Below are positions 7,205-14,168 of a stretch of 22,737 bases of DNA, one piece after another. Numbering within the stretch: the first letter of the stretch is position 1; every line of letters starts with the position of its first letter. The translations under genes and the position numbers were made by a program. The notes under the pieces are model-generated. The model was not told where the DNA came from. It searched no databases and was given only the letters and a program-made list of their open reading frames with translations. Source of the DNA: an uncultured Dysosmobacter sp. (GTDB taxonomy: Bacteria > Bacillota > Clostridia > Oscillospirales > Oscillospiraceae); NCBI GenBank assembly GCA_934504065.1, contig CAKSVQ010000024.1:1-22737 (forward strand), in the 5' to 3' direction.

Positions 7205-8002
7205 TTAAAGATACCGCTTCACAGTGATGGCGGTGCGGCCCTTTTTCGTCACGCCGCCCACCTCGGTCAGTTCAAATTTTCCAAAACCCCGGGCGGACAC
7301 CGTGTCCCCCTCGGAGAGCAGCTTGTCCGGCTTCGTGCACTCCCGCCAGTTCAGCTGGACCCGTCCGGCAGCGATCATATCCGCCGCCTTGCCCCGTGCC
7401 ATCCGAAAGCCTGTGGAGCACACCGCGTCCAGCCGCAAAGAGGAGACCGTGTCGCGTATCTGCTCGCACCGGGCCACCGGAATATGGATGCAGGAGGGGT
7501 CGATCTCCTGTACCGTGAGTCTGGCCCGTCCGGCGGACGACCAGCTTTGCAGCAGAAAGTCCGCCACCGGGTCCAGCACCATAAGGTCGGCGCTGCCCGG
7601 AGAAACCAGAATGTCGCCCACCTTTTCCCGGACGATGCCCATGCCCATCAGGCTGCCTAAGAAATCCCTGTGGGTCAGCGCTTCCTCCTCCCGAAAGGCG
7701 CCACGCAGGCAGCGGATGGGACTTTGGCTTTCGGCGTCCTCCGCATCCAGCCAATCCGGCAGAAACAGCAGCAGGTTCCGCTCCGCGCCCGCGTAGCCGC
7801 CAAGAACGGCAAAGGCCGTCTCCGGGATGCCCGCAAGGCGCAATAGCTCCTGCGCCTGCACGCACTGCTGCGGGCTGAGAAAGTCTGTGGCAGCCGGGAT
7901 GTTGCGGCTTTGCGCCTGCTCTACTCTGTCCAGAATTTTGGCCAGCAGCACCCGGTCCTCCCCTGCGGCCCCCACGCGGTCGATCAATCTTCCCTTATCC
8001 AT
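7205..8002 (-). CDS. ylmH: YlmH-type S4-domain RNA-binding protein
   Basis: This 265-residue protein has a C-terminal S4 RNA-binding domain (about 180-250: SSLRLDAVCSTGFRMARGKA then AAGRVQLNWREC) after an N-terminal YlmH-specific region. In Bacillus YlmH binds 50S-peptidyl-tRNA complexes and acts in ribosome-associated quality control, related to RqcP. In many Firmicutes it lies beside the divIVA/ylm cluster, but here it follows an ABC transporter. ATG at 8002 has AGGAG 8 bases upstream and overlaps the transporter stop by 8 bases (ATGGATAA), which indicates coupling. An in-frame start at 8041 would add 13 residues buried in the transporter gene and is not favoured. Confidence 0.88.
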   Translation of the reverse strand: MDKGRLIDRVGAAGEDRVLLAKILDRVEQAQSRNIPAATDFLSPQQCVQAQELLRLAGIPETAFAVLGGYAGAERNLLLFLPDWLDAEDAESQSPIRCLRGAFREEEALTHRDFLGSLMGMGIVREKVGDILVSPGSADLMVLDPVADFLLQSWSSAGRARLTVQEIDPSCIHIPVARCEQIRDTVSSLRLDAVCSTGFRMARGKAADMIAAGRVQLNWRECTKPDKLLSEGDTVSARGFGKFELTEVGGVTKKGRTAITVKRYL

Positions 8003-9746
8003 GGCGCAGCTCCTGTGTGCGCACCAGCGCGGCATAAGCACCGTTCTTCGCCATCAGCTCTTCGTGGCTGCCCAGCTCCGTGATGCGCCCATCTTCCACC
8101 ACGGCGATGCGGTCCGCATCGCGGACGGTGGAAAGGCGGTGGGCGATGATGATGGTCGTCCGGCCATGGGAAAGCTTTTCAAATGTGGCCTGCAATTTGG
8201 CCTCGGTCACGCTGTCCAGCGCGGAGGTGGCCTCGTCCAGAATGAGGATGGGAGGGTCCTTCAGGAAGATGCGGGCAATGGAAATGCGCTGTTTCTGCCC
8301 ACCGGAGAGCAGCGCTCCCCGCTCACCCACATAGGTGTTAAAGCCCTCGGGCATGGCAATGATGTCGTCATAGATCTCCGCCATCTTCGCCGCCTGTGCC
8401 ACCTCTTCCTCCGTGGCACCAGGGCGGCCATAGCGGATATTTTCCAGAATGCTGGCGGCGAACAGGAACACATCCTGCTGCACCACGCCCACATTCTGCC
8501 GCAGAGATTCCTGCGTGACCTGCCGCACGTCCTGCCCGTCGATGCGCACCGCGCCGCCGGACACATCGTAAAACCGGGGGATCAGCTGGCAGAGGGTGGA
8601 CTTTCCGCCGCCGGAGGGGCCCACCACCGCCACCGTCTCTCCGGGGCGGACATGCAGGTCAACATCGTGCAGCACCGCAAGATCATCCTGATAGGCAAAG
8701 CTCACATGGTCCACGTCAATCCGGCCCTGCACATTGGCAAGGACCCTGGCATCCGGCGCGTCCTGCATGGCGGGCTCGGTCCGCATCAGCTCAATGAAAC
8801 GGTTCAGCCCCGCCGTGCCGTTGGCAAACAGCTCTGCAAAGGTAGAGAGCTTGCGGATGGGATTGACAAAGGTGGCGATATACAAGCTGAAAGTAATGAG
8901 GTCCACCGTGTCCATCTTGCCCTCCATGATAAACCATCCGCCTGCGGCGATGACCACCACAGAGAGGATGCACAAAAAGAACTCCATCACCGCGTTGAAG
9001 CGGCCCATGGCCTTGTGGAACTGGCGCTTGGAGGTCTTAAAGCTGTCGTTGGAAGAATCGAACTTCACCATCTCCGCCGCTTCGTTGGCAAAGGCCTTGG
9101 CGGTGCGGATGCCGGAAAGGCCGGATTCAATGTCGGCATTGATGGTGGCAGTCTTCTGCTTGACCCGGGCGGAGGCCTCCTGCATGGAGGCCCGGCACTT
9201 CCACACCACGACAAAGAAGATCGGCAGGATCACGGCGATGATCAGCGCCAGCCGCCACTGGATGGAAAAGAGAATGATCAGTGCGCCCACGATGGTCACA
9301 CCGGAGATGAAAATATCCTCCGGTCCGTGGTGGGCCAGCTCCGTGATGTCAAAGAGGTCCGCAGTCAGGCGGCTCATCAGCTGCCCGGTGCGGTTGCGGT
9401 CAAAATAGTCAAAGGACAGCTCCTGCATATGGCGGAACAGGTCCCGGCGGATGTCCGCCTCCACCAAAATGCCGAAGGTATGGCCCCAATAGCAGATCAC
9501 ATACGTCAGCAGCGCCCGCAGCACAAAGGCCGCAAACACCACCGCCATCACCGTGAAAAAGGTCTTGTAAGCGCTCTGGGGCAGCAGTTCGTACATGCAC
9601 CGCCGGGAGATATAGGGAAATGCCAGATCGATCAGCGAGATCACCAGCGCGCAGAACAGGTCCATGATAAAAAGTCTGCGGTGGGGCTTGAAATAGGCCA
9701 AAAAGATTTGCAGGGAGGTTTTTTGCTGAAATTCCTTTGCCGTCAT
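7995..9746 (-). CDS. ABC transporter, fused permease/ATPase (MsbA/BmrA-like half-exporter)
   Basis: This 583-residue type IV (exporter-fold) half transporter probably works as a homodimer, since no partner gene is adjacent. Six TMs span residues about 25-300. The ATPase domain follows, with Walker A GPSGGGKST (376-384), signature LSGGQ (480-484), Walker B LILDEA with catalytic Glu505 and the switch His536. All catalytic residues are intact, so it should hydrolyse ATP. The substrate cannot be deduced; lipids, peptides or drugs are usual for the family. ATG 9746 has AAGGAG 7 bases upstream and a promoter (9783-9811) in front. It is the first gene of a five-gene minus-strand run (ylmH, UPF0291, pepD, c-di-GMP protein). 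Confidence 0.93.
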   Translation of the reverse strand: MTAKEFQQKTSLQIFLAYFKPHRRLFIMDLFCALVISLIDLAFPYISRRCMYELLPQSAYKTFFTVMAVVFAAFVLRALLTYVICYWGHTFGILVEADIRRDLFRHMQELSFDYFDRNRTGQLMSRLTADLFDITELAHHGPEDIFISGVTIVGALIILFSIQWRLALIIAVILPIFFVVVWKCRASMQEASARVKQKTATINADIESGLSGIRTAKAFANEAAEMVKFDSSNDSFKTSKRQFHKAMGRFNAVMEFFLCILSVVVIAAGGWFIMEGKMDTVDLITFSLYIATFVNPIRKLSTFAELFANGTAGLNRFIELMRTEPAMQDAPDARVLANVQGRIDVDHVSFAYQDDLAVLHDVDLHVRPGETVAVVGPSGGGKSTLCQLIPRFYDVSGGAVRIDGQDVRQVTQESLRQNVGVVQQDVFLFAASILENIRYGRPGATEEEVAQAAKMAEIYDDIIAMPEGFNTYVGERGALLSGGQKQRISIARIFLKDPPILILDEATSALDSVTEAKLQATFEKLSHGRTTIIIAHRLSTVRDADRIAVVEDGRITELGSHEELMAKNGAYAALVRTQELRHG

Positions 9747-9782
9747 TGCCGTGCTCCTTCTCTTCGTTCTTTACAACCCGAC

Positions 9783-9811
9783 AGCATACCACGCCGGGGC
9801 GGAAAATGCAA
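9783..9811 (-). promoter_or_regulatory. Promoter of the ABC transporter-ylmH-pepD operon
   Basis: On the minus strand TTGCAT (9806-9811) and TATGCT (9783-9788) are 17 bp apart, and TGG just before the -10 gives an extended -10. It lies 37 bases before the transporter start codon and right behind the terminator of the preceding gene. Confidence 0.7.
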
Positions 9812-9813
9812 CG

Positions 9814-9857
9814 AATATCCCCGAACGGCCTTTCAAATGAAGCCGTCCGGGGATATT
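9814..9857 (-). terminator. Terminator after the SH3b/BIG2 protein gene
   Basis: A 16-bp stem with one A-C mismatch (9814-9829 with 9842-9857) follows the stop codon by a few bases on the minus strand. The U-tract is weak (ATATTCGTT). It abuts the next promoter's -35. Confidence 0.6.
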
Positions 9858-9861
9858 TTGA

Positions 9862-10794
9862 TCAGGTATTCGCCAAAAATTCGCCTTTCATGTATCCGGT
9901 GGAGGTCTTGCCGCCCACGTCGGAGAACGTGATCTGATACCAGTCGTTCCCCGCGCTCTGCACCACGGTCACACTACCGCCGTTGGGCACGGTGGCCAGC
10001 ACATCGTAAGTAGTGCCGGGGCCGGAACGCACCCGCACGCCGTTGCCGCCGTTGACCACCTTGGCCGCCCCGGCCTTCAGCGTGCCGGAGGAAGCGGACG
10101 TGGAGGGCGTGGCGGGCGTCGCCGCAGAACTGCCGCTGACGTTGCACCGCACGATGCAAACGCCCTTCTTGCTGCCATCAGACACCACGATGTTCACCGT
10201 ACCCTTGGAAATGGCTGTGACCTTTCCGGTCTGATCCACCGAGGCGATGCCATCATCCTCGCTGGCCCATGTATAGCTTCCGCTGCCGCCGGAAACAGAG
10301 AGCGCCGCCGTCTCGCCGACGGTCTTCATGGTAAAGTCACTGGAACTGAGGGTCAGTCCCACCGGAAGCGCCATCATCGTCTCATAATCCGTCTGTGCCG
10401 CAGGGGTGGAGGGCTGGTCAGAGGGCGTATCAGGCATGGTGCCCGGCTCGTTGTCCTCCCCGCCGTCCGGCTGGGGGTCTTCACTGTCCTGCCCCGGCGT
10501 GGGCTTGACCGGGGTCACATCCTCGGTGGGGGGCGTCACATCTTCGTCTTTGCCCGCAAAGCGTTCTTTCAGCTGGTCGCCGTAGAGCAGGTAGACCAGC
10601 AGTGCCGCCATGATCAAAATCAGCACGATGAGCGTGGGCGTAATCAGGCTGAACTGGCGGCTGCGCTGGGCGCGGCGGTTGTGCCGCCGGAGCTTTCCAC
10701 CCTCCCGCAGCGCCTCCTCTTCCTCGCAGAACGGGCACCTTTTATATGTATCGGAATATTCCTCCCCGCAGTCGGGGCATTGCTTCATTGCCAT
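9862..10794 (-). CDS. Zinc-ribbon / single-TM / BIG2 / SH3b envelope protein
   Basis: This roughly 310-residue protein has an unusual domain order. The N-terminal cytoplasmic zinc ribbon is QCPDCGEEY...RCPFCEEEE (CxxC, CxxC; about residues 4-22), followed by a basic stretch. One TM helix (about 50-70) precedes a Pro/Thr/Asp/Glu-rich extended linker (about 80-135). A bacterial Ig-like BIG2 domain covers about 143-220, then a short Ser/Ala/Thr linker, and a C-terminal SH3b domain (about 240-310; VRVRSGPGTTYDVLATV). SH3b domains usually bind peptidoglycan, so the outside part probably contacts the wall. There is no enzyme motif, so a role as sensor or anchor is inference. AGGAGG is directly adjacent to an ATG at 10800 but 6 bases from the ATG at 10794, so 10794 is taken as the start. 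Confidence 0.85.
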   Translation of the reverse strand: MAMKQCPDCGEEYSDTYKRCPFCEEEEALREGGKLRRHNRRAQRSRQFSLITPTLIVLILIMAALLVYLLYGDQLKERFAGKDEDVTPPTEDVTPVKPTPGQDSEDPQPDGGEDNEPGTMPDTPSDQPSTPAAQTDYETMMALPVGLTLSSSDFTMKTVGETAALSVSGGSGSYTWASEDDGIASVDQTGKVTAISKGTVNIVVSDGSKKGVCIVRCNVSGSSAATPATPSTSASSGTLKAGAAKVVNGGNGVRVRSGPGTTYDVLATVPNGGSVTVVQSAGNDWYQITFSDVGGKTSTGYMKGEFLANT

Positions 10795-10829
10795 GGTCAT
10801 CCTCCTGTGAGATGCGGTAGATGCTTTAC

Positions 10830-10858
10830 ATAATATCGGTTTTTTCGCCTCGCGTCAA
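10830..10858 (-). promoter_or_regulatory. Promoter of the zinc-ribbon/SH3b protein gene
   Basis: On the minus strand TTGACG (10853-10858) and TATTAT (10830-10835) are 17 bp apart, each one base off consensus. The -10 ends 35 bases before the chosen start codon. Confidence 0.8.
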
Positions 10859-10912
10859 GTCCGGCGCCGCCGAATTTACAGAACGATCACAAAATCGGGA
10901 AAACTGACGGAA

Positions 10913-11524
10913 TCACACGCCCGCAAAACCGAACACGATGCCCACCACGGCGGAGAGCAGAATGAACACGATGGGATGCCAGTCCTTCACAGGCTTGACC
11001 CAGTTGGTCAGCACCAGCAGTACCGCCACAAGGATCAGCCCGCGGAGATTCAGCAGGCTCCCCCCGGTGCTGGTCACAGCGTTGACCAGCTGACCGTCCG
11101 TTGAGGCCACCCGGATGCAGGTGAGCACTTCCAGAATGACCGACACGCAGGCCGCGCCGATCAGACCCGTGGAAGCGGGGCGCAGACCGTAAAACGCCAT
11201 GTTGACATACTTGTTGTTCCGAAAGTTTTTCAGCAAAGAGGCAATAATCAAAATCACGATGATGGAGGGAGTCACCTCGCCCAGCGTCGCAATGACCGCG
11301 CCGGGCACACCGCTGACGGTATAGCCCACATAGGTCGCCATATTGATGCCGATGGGGCCGGGCGTCGACTCGGAAACAGCCAGCATGTTCATCAGTTCCG
11401 TGTAGGTATACCAGCCCGTGGTCTCGCCGATGTTCTTCAGGAACGGAAGCGTGGCCATGCCGCCGCCGATGGCAAACAGGCCTGTTTTGAAAAATTCCCA
11501 GAAAAGCTGCACCAGAACGCTCAT
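10913..11524 (-). CDS. chrA: Chromate transporter (CHR) family half-protein, second subunit
   Basis: This 203-residue membrane protein carries one CHR domain, with GLFAIGGGMATLPFL near the start and the family motif STPGPIGINMATYVG (about residues 53-67), plus roughly six TMs. The start ATG at 11524 overlaps the preceding gene's stop as ATGA, a tight coupling. An upstream in-frame extension to 12154 is an out-of-frame reading of the neighbour and is excluded. Two adjacent CHR genes probably form the heterodimeric short-chain type (like YwrA/YwrB) instead of one long ChrA. The family name comes from chromate efflux, but the true substrate in an anaerobe is unknown. No clear terminator follows. 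Confidence 0.88.
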   Translation of the reverse strand: MSVLVQLFWEFFKTGLFAIGGGMATLPFLKNIGETTGWYTYTELMNMLAVSESTPGPIGINMATYVGYTVSGVPGAVIATLGEVTPSIIVILIIASLLKNFRNNKYVNMAFYGLRPASTGLIGAACVSVILEVLTCIRVASTDGQLVNAVTSTGGSLLNLRGLILVAVLLVLTNWVKPVKDWHPIVFILLSAVVGIVFGFAGV

Positions 11525-12060
11525 GCCTTCACCTCCAGATTCTTCAGCACAATGCCCGCCAGTGCCGCAGCGACCACGAACCAGACGGGAGACAGGTTCA
11601 AAAAGACGCCGCCCAGCAACACCAGCAGGAAAATGACCGCCGTCCGCTTGTCCACCACGGATTTTTTCAGCAGCTTCACTGTGGCGTTGAAGATCAGCAC
11701 GCACACGCACACCTGAATGCCCGCAAAGGCGTTTTTCACCCACACAAGGTCTGAGAAGTTGGTGATCAGCCCCGCCAGCAGAGAAATGATGATCAGGGAC
11801 GGGAACACCACACCCAGCGTTGCCACAATGCCGCCCGCCACGCCGCCAAACTTCTGGCCCACAAAGGTGGCCGTGTTCACCGCGATGATGCCCGGCGTGC
11901 ACTGACCGATGGCGTAATAGTCCATCAGCTCCTCCTCCGTGGCCCAGTGCTTGTTCTCCACCACCTCGCGCTGCAAAATCGGCAGCATGGCCATGCCGCC
12001 GCCAAAGGTCATCACACCCATTTTGGCAAACGTCAAAAACAGCTCTACAAGTCTTTTCAT
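11521..12060 (-). CDS. chrA: Chromate transporter (CHR) family half-protein, first subunit
   Basis: This 179-residue single-CHR-domain membrane protein has the FGGGMAMLPIL motif near residue 19 and QCTPGIIAVNTATFVG (about 53-68) in place of the partner's STPGP form. The two subunits are therefore paralogous but diverged, which fits a heterodimer. Its stop codon overlaps the start of the second subunit by four bases. It starts 18 bases after birA with a purine-rich AAAAGGGGAAAAG before the ATG, so it is likely co-transcribed with birA. Confidence 0.88.
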   Translation of the reverse strand: MKRLVELFLTFAKMGVMTFGGGMAMLPILQREVVENKHWATEEELMDYYAIGQCTPGIIAVNTATFVGQKFGGVAGGIVATLGVVFPSLIIISLLAGLITNFSDLVWVKNAFAGIQVCVCVLIFNATVKLLKKSVVDKRTAVIFLLVLLGGVFLNLSPVWFVVAAALAGIVLKNLEVKA

Positions 12061-12078
12061 ACTTTTCCCCTTTTCTCT

Positions 12079-13080
12079 TTATTCCACGTATCCGTACATT
12101 CCCCGCACAGACACCTCGCCGGAGCGGACGGTTTTTTCCGTGCCGTCCGGGCAACGCACCGTCAGCCCAAACTCCGGGTCGATCCCCACGGCCTCCACCG
12201 TTTCATTTCCCGCAGGGGACAGCAGCTGCACCGTCCTGCCCAGATTCACGCAGTCCCGGCGGTACTGGGCAAGATAGCCCTCCAGCACCCCGGTCTTTAA
12301 ATCAGCATACAGCCGATCCATCTGGACGATCAGCGCCGCCGCCAGCGCGGGGCGGGACACACTGTGCCCCAGCGCCATGGAAAGCGAGGTTGCAATGGGG
12401 GCCACATCCGGTGAAAAGTCCGCCGCCGTGTGCAGCACGTTCAATCCGATGCCCACCACCAGATATTCCAGCCGCCCGGTGTCCGCCTCCAGCGAGAGCT
12501 CCGTCAGGATGCCGCACAGCTTTTTCCCGTCCAGCACCGGATCATTGGGCCATTTCAGTCCCGGACGGACGCCGCACACCTGCTCCACGGCCCGGCAGAC
12601 CGCCACGCCTGCCATGGCCGTGACCGGAAGCATCCGTTCCACTTCCATACCCGGCCGCAGAAGCACTGTGAGGTAAATCCCCTTGTCACGGGGAGACTGG
12701 AAGCTGCGGCTCATTCGGCCCCGTCCGGCCGTCTGGCAGTTGGCCACCATCACTGTGCCGTCCTCGCCGCCCTCCAGCGCCAGCTGCTTTGCATAGGTGT
12801 TGGTGGAGTCGATCTCGTCAAAGCACCGCAGGGTGCGGCCAACCACCGCCGTCGGCGGAAGAAAGTGGCGAATTTCCTTTTCCGTCAAGGCATCCGGCGC
12901 GGTCAACAGCCGATACCCCATCCCGGTGCGGGCTTCAATGCCATAGCCCTCCCGCCGCAGGGCGTCCACCGCCTTCCACACGGCGGCGCGGCTCAGTCCC
13001 AGCTCCCGGCTCAACTCCTCGCCGGAAAGAAATGCTCCGTTTTTTTCCCGCAGCAGGGCCAAAACCGTTTCCCGACTCAT
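12079..13080 (-). CDS. birA: Bifunctional biotin-protein ligase / biotin operon repressor
   Basis: This 333-residue protein has an N-terminal winged helix (1-60; ELSRELGLSRAAVWKAVDAL), the biotin/lipoate ligase catalytic domain, and a C-terminal SH3-like domain. Catalytic motifs are the GRGRMSR biotinyl-AMP loop (119-125), KWPND (176-180) and the following Lys186/187 in DGKKLCGIL. The enzyme activates biotin with ATP and attaches it to carboxylase or decarboxylase carriers. With the HTH intact it can also repress biotin genes. No biotin biosynthesis or transport gene is in the window. The ATG at 13080 is preceded by GGAAGGGGG at a workable distance. Confidence 0.93.
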   Translation of the reverse strand: MSRETVLALLREKNGAFLSGEELSRELGLSRAAVWKAVDALRREGYGIEARTGMGYRLLTAPDALTEKEIRHFLPPTAVVGRTLRCFDEIDSTNTYAKQLALEGGEDGTVMVANCQTAGRGRMSRSFQSPRDKGIYLTVLLRPGMEVERMLPVTAMAGVAVCRAVEQVCGVRPGLKWPNDPVLDGKKLCGILTELSLEADTGRLEYLVVGIGLNVLHTAADFSPDVAPIATSLSMALGHSVSRPALAAALIVQMDRLYADLKTGVLEGYLAQYRRDCVNLGRTVQLLSPAGNETVEAVGIDPEFGLTVRCPDGTEKTVRSGEVSVRGMYGYVE

Positions 13081-13116
13081 GCTTCATCCCCCTTCCTCTG
13101 CTATAAACCGACAGAT

Positions 13117-13145
13117 AGTATAGCATACCCCCTTACAAAAGTAAA
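13117..13145 (-). promoter_or_regulatory. Promoter of birA-chr operon
   Basis: On the minus strand TTTACT (13140-13145) and TATACT (13117-13122) are separated by 17 bp, about 37 bases before the birA ATG. An 11-bp palindrome, TAAACCGTTTA (13142-13152), overlaps the -35, but it does not have the long-spaced form known for BirA operators. Confidence 0.7.
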
Positions 13146-13221
13146 CCGTTTAACTATCAGCGGGGCTGCTTCTTAACAGGCGGTCTTTACGCAAAAAGGG
13201 CTGTTCTTTCCTTTCGCCATG

Positions 13222-13230
13222 TGGTATGAT
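13222..13230 (+). promoter_or_regulatory. Extended -10 promoter of the GreA-family gene
   Basis: TGGTATGAT forms an extended -10 (hexamer 13225-13230), 28 bases before the start codon. The -35 position (TGTTCT, 13202-13207) is poor, as is common for extended -10 promoters. Confidence 0.55.
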
Positions 13231-13258
13231 GGGAAAAACGCAATGCGAGGTGTTTTTT

Positions 13259-13762
13259 ATGTATGACGAGTTGACAGAGGTCGACATTAAGAAAATGCAG
13301 GAAGAGATCGACCACCGTGTCCGGGTGCTGCGCCCCCAGCTGATCGAAGAAGTGCAGACCGCCCGTGCCTTTGGCGATTTGAGTGAGAACTTCGAATATA
13401 AGTGCGCCAAGCAGGCCAAAAACCGCAACGAAAGCCGCATCCGCTATCTGGAGCGGATGATCCGCACCGCCAAGGTCATCGAGGTCAAGGGGAAAGACGA
13501 CACTGTCGGTCTTTTCGACAAGGTCACGATCTACAACGAAATAGTTAAAAAGGAAATGACAATTCAGATCGTCACCACGCTGCGGCAGGATGCCCTCAAG
13601 GGCCTGATCAGCAAGGAATCCCCTGTGGGCAAGGCCCTGATGGGCCACAAGGCCGGAGAGCGGGTGCAGGTGACGCTGGACGACACCCGAAAGTATTTCG
13701 TGGAGATCCGCTCCATCGAAAAGGGATTTGACGACGAAAATCTGGACATCAGCGCCTATTGA
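13259..13762 (+). CDS. greA: GreA/GreB-family transcript cleavage factor
   Basis: This 167-residue protein has an N-terminal antiparallel coiled coil (1-75) and a C-terminal FKBP-like domain. The acidic tip motif GDLSEN (39-44) is intact, with Asp40 and Glu43 equivalent to the residues that hold the catalytic metal in the RNA polymerase secondary channel. The family rescues backtracked polymerase by stimulating RNA cleavage. The C-terminus has the expected SPVGKALMGHKAGERVQV segment. The start at 13259 has GAGG 8 bases upstream; an upstream in-frame ATG at 13226 lies within the promoter and is rejected. I cannot tell whether it is the sole GreA of the genome or a paralogue. Confidence 0.87.
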   Translation: MYDELTEVDIKKMQEEIDHRVRVLRPQLIEEVQTARAFGDLSENFEYKCAKQAKNRNESRIRYLERMIRTAKVIEVKGKDDTVGLFDKVTIYNEIVKKEMTIQIVTTLRQDALKGLISKESPVGKALMGHKAGERVQVTLDDTRKYFVEIRSIEKGFDDENLDISAY

Positions 13763-13817
13763 CCTGCGGCATCCGGCGCCGCACAGATTCACGAACTGAT
13801 TTGAAGGAGGATACCCC

Positions 13818-14168
13818 ATGCTATTTCTTTGCTATCCCAAATGCTCCACCTGCCAGAAGGCCAGAGCCCTTCTGGACAGCCGCGGCATCTCCTATACCCT
13901 GCGGGACATCAAGCAGGATCACCCCACCGCCGATGAGCTGCGGGAATGGTTCCACGCCAGCGGCCTGCCGCTGAAAAAATTCTTCAACACCAGCGGCTTG
14001 CAGTACAAAGCGCTGGGGCTGAAGGACAAGCTGCCCATCATGGACGAAGAAGCCCAGCTTGCTCTGCTGGCAAGCGACGGGATGCTGGTCAAGCGCCCCC
14101 TGCTGGTGGACGACGGTCTGGTGCTCACAGGCTTCCGGCAGGCGGAATGGGAAGAGAAGCTGAAATGA
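13818..14168 (+). CDS. ArsC/Spx/MgsR-family thioredoxin-fold protein
   Basis: This 116-residue protein has a thioredoxin-like ArsC fold with a CxxC redox motif, KCSTC (Cys9 and Cys12), and the conserved KRPLLVDD strand after the cis-proline. The family covers arsenate reductases, YffB-like proteins and the RNA-polymerase-binding regulators Spx/MgsR. The CxxC form is more typical of Spx/MgsR than of classic arsenate reductase, which uses a single N-terminal Cys. No ars genes are nearby, so arsenate reduction is not supported. GGAGG lies 7 bases before the ATG, and the stop overlaps the next gene as ATGA. Which of the family roles it has is unresolved. Confidence 0.85.
   Translation: MLFLCYPKCSTCQKARALLDSRGISYTLRDIKQDHPTADELREWFHASGLPLKKFFNTSGLQYKALGLKDKLPIMDEEAQLALLASDGMLVKRPLLVDDGLVLTGFRQAEWEEKLK

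Noticed and set aside
7827..9932. A 701-codon open frame on the plus strand opposite the ABC transporter and ylmH.
   Set aside because: It is rich in His, Gln, Gly and Arg with no domain pattern and lies antisense to two clear genes; GC-biased codon use opens this frame.
10913..12154. A fused 413-residue reading of the two CHR genes that could suggest a single long ChrA or a frameshift.
   Set aside because: Its first half is an out-of-frame reading of the first CHR gene; two proper genes with an ATGA overlap explain the region.
13142..13152. Palindrome TAAACCGTTTA next to the birA -35 as a possible BirA operator.
   Set aside because: BirA operators have two half-sites about 14-16 bases apart; this short contiguous palindrome does not fit.
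13763..13817. Short GCGGC/GCCGC hairpin after the GreA-family gene as a terminator.
   Set aside because: The stem is only five bases and there is no T-run; the downstream gene has its own strong RBS and probably is co-transcribed.
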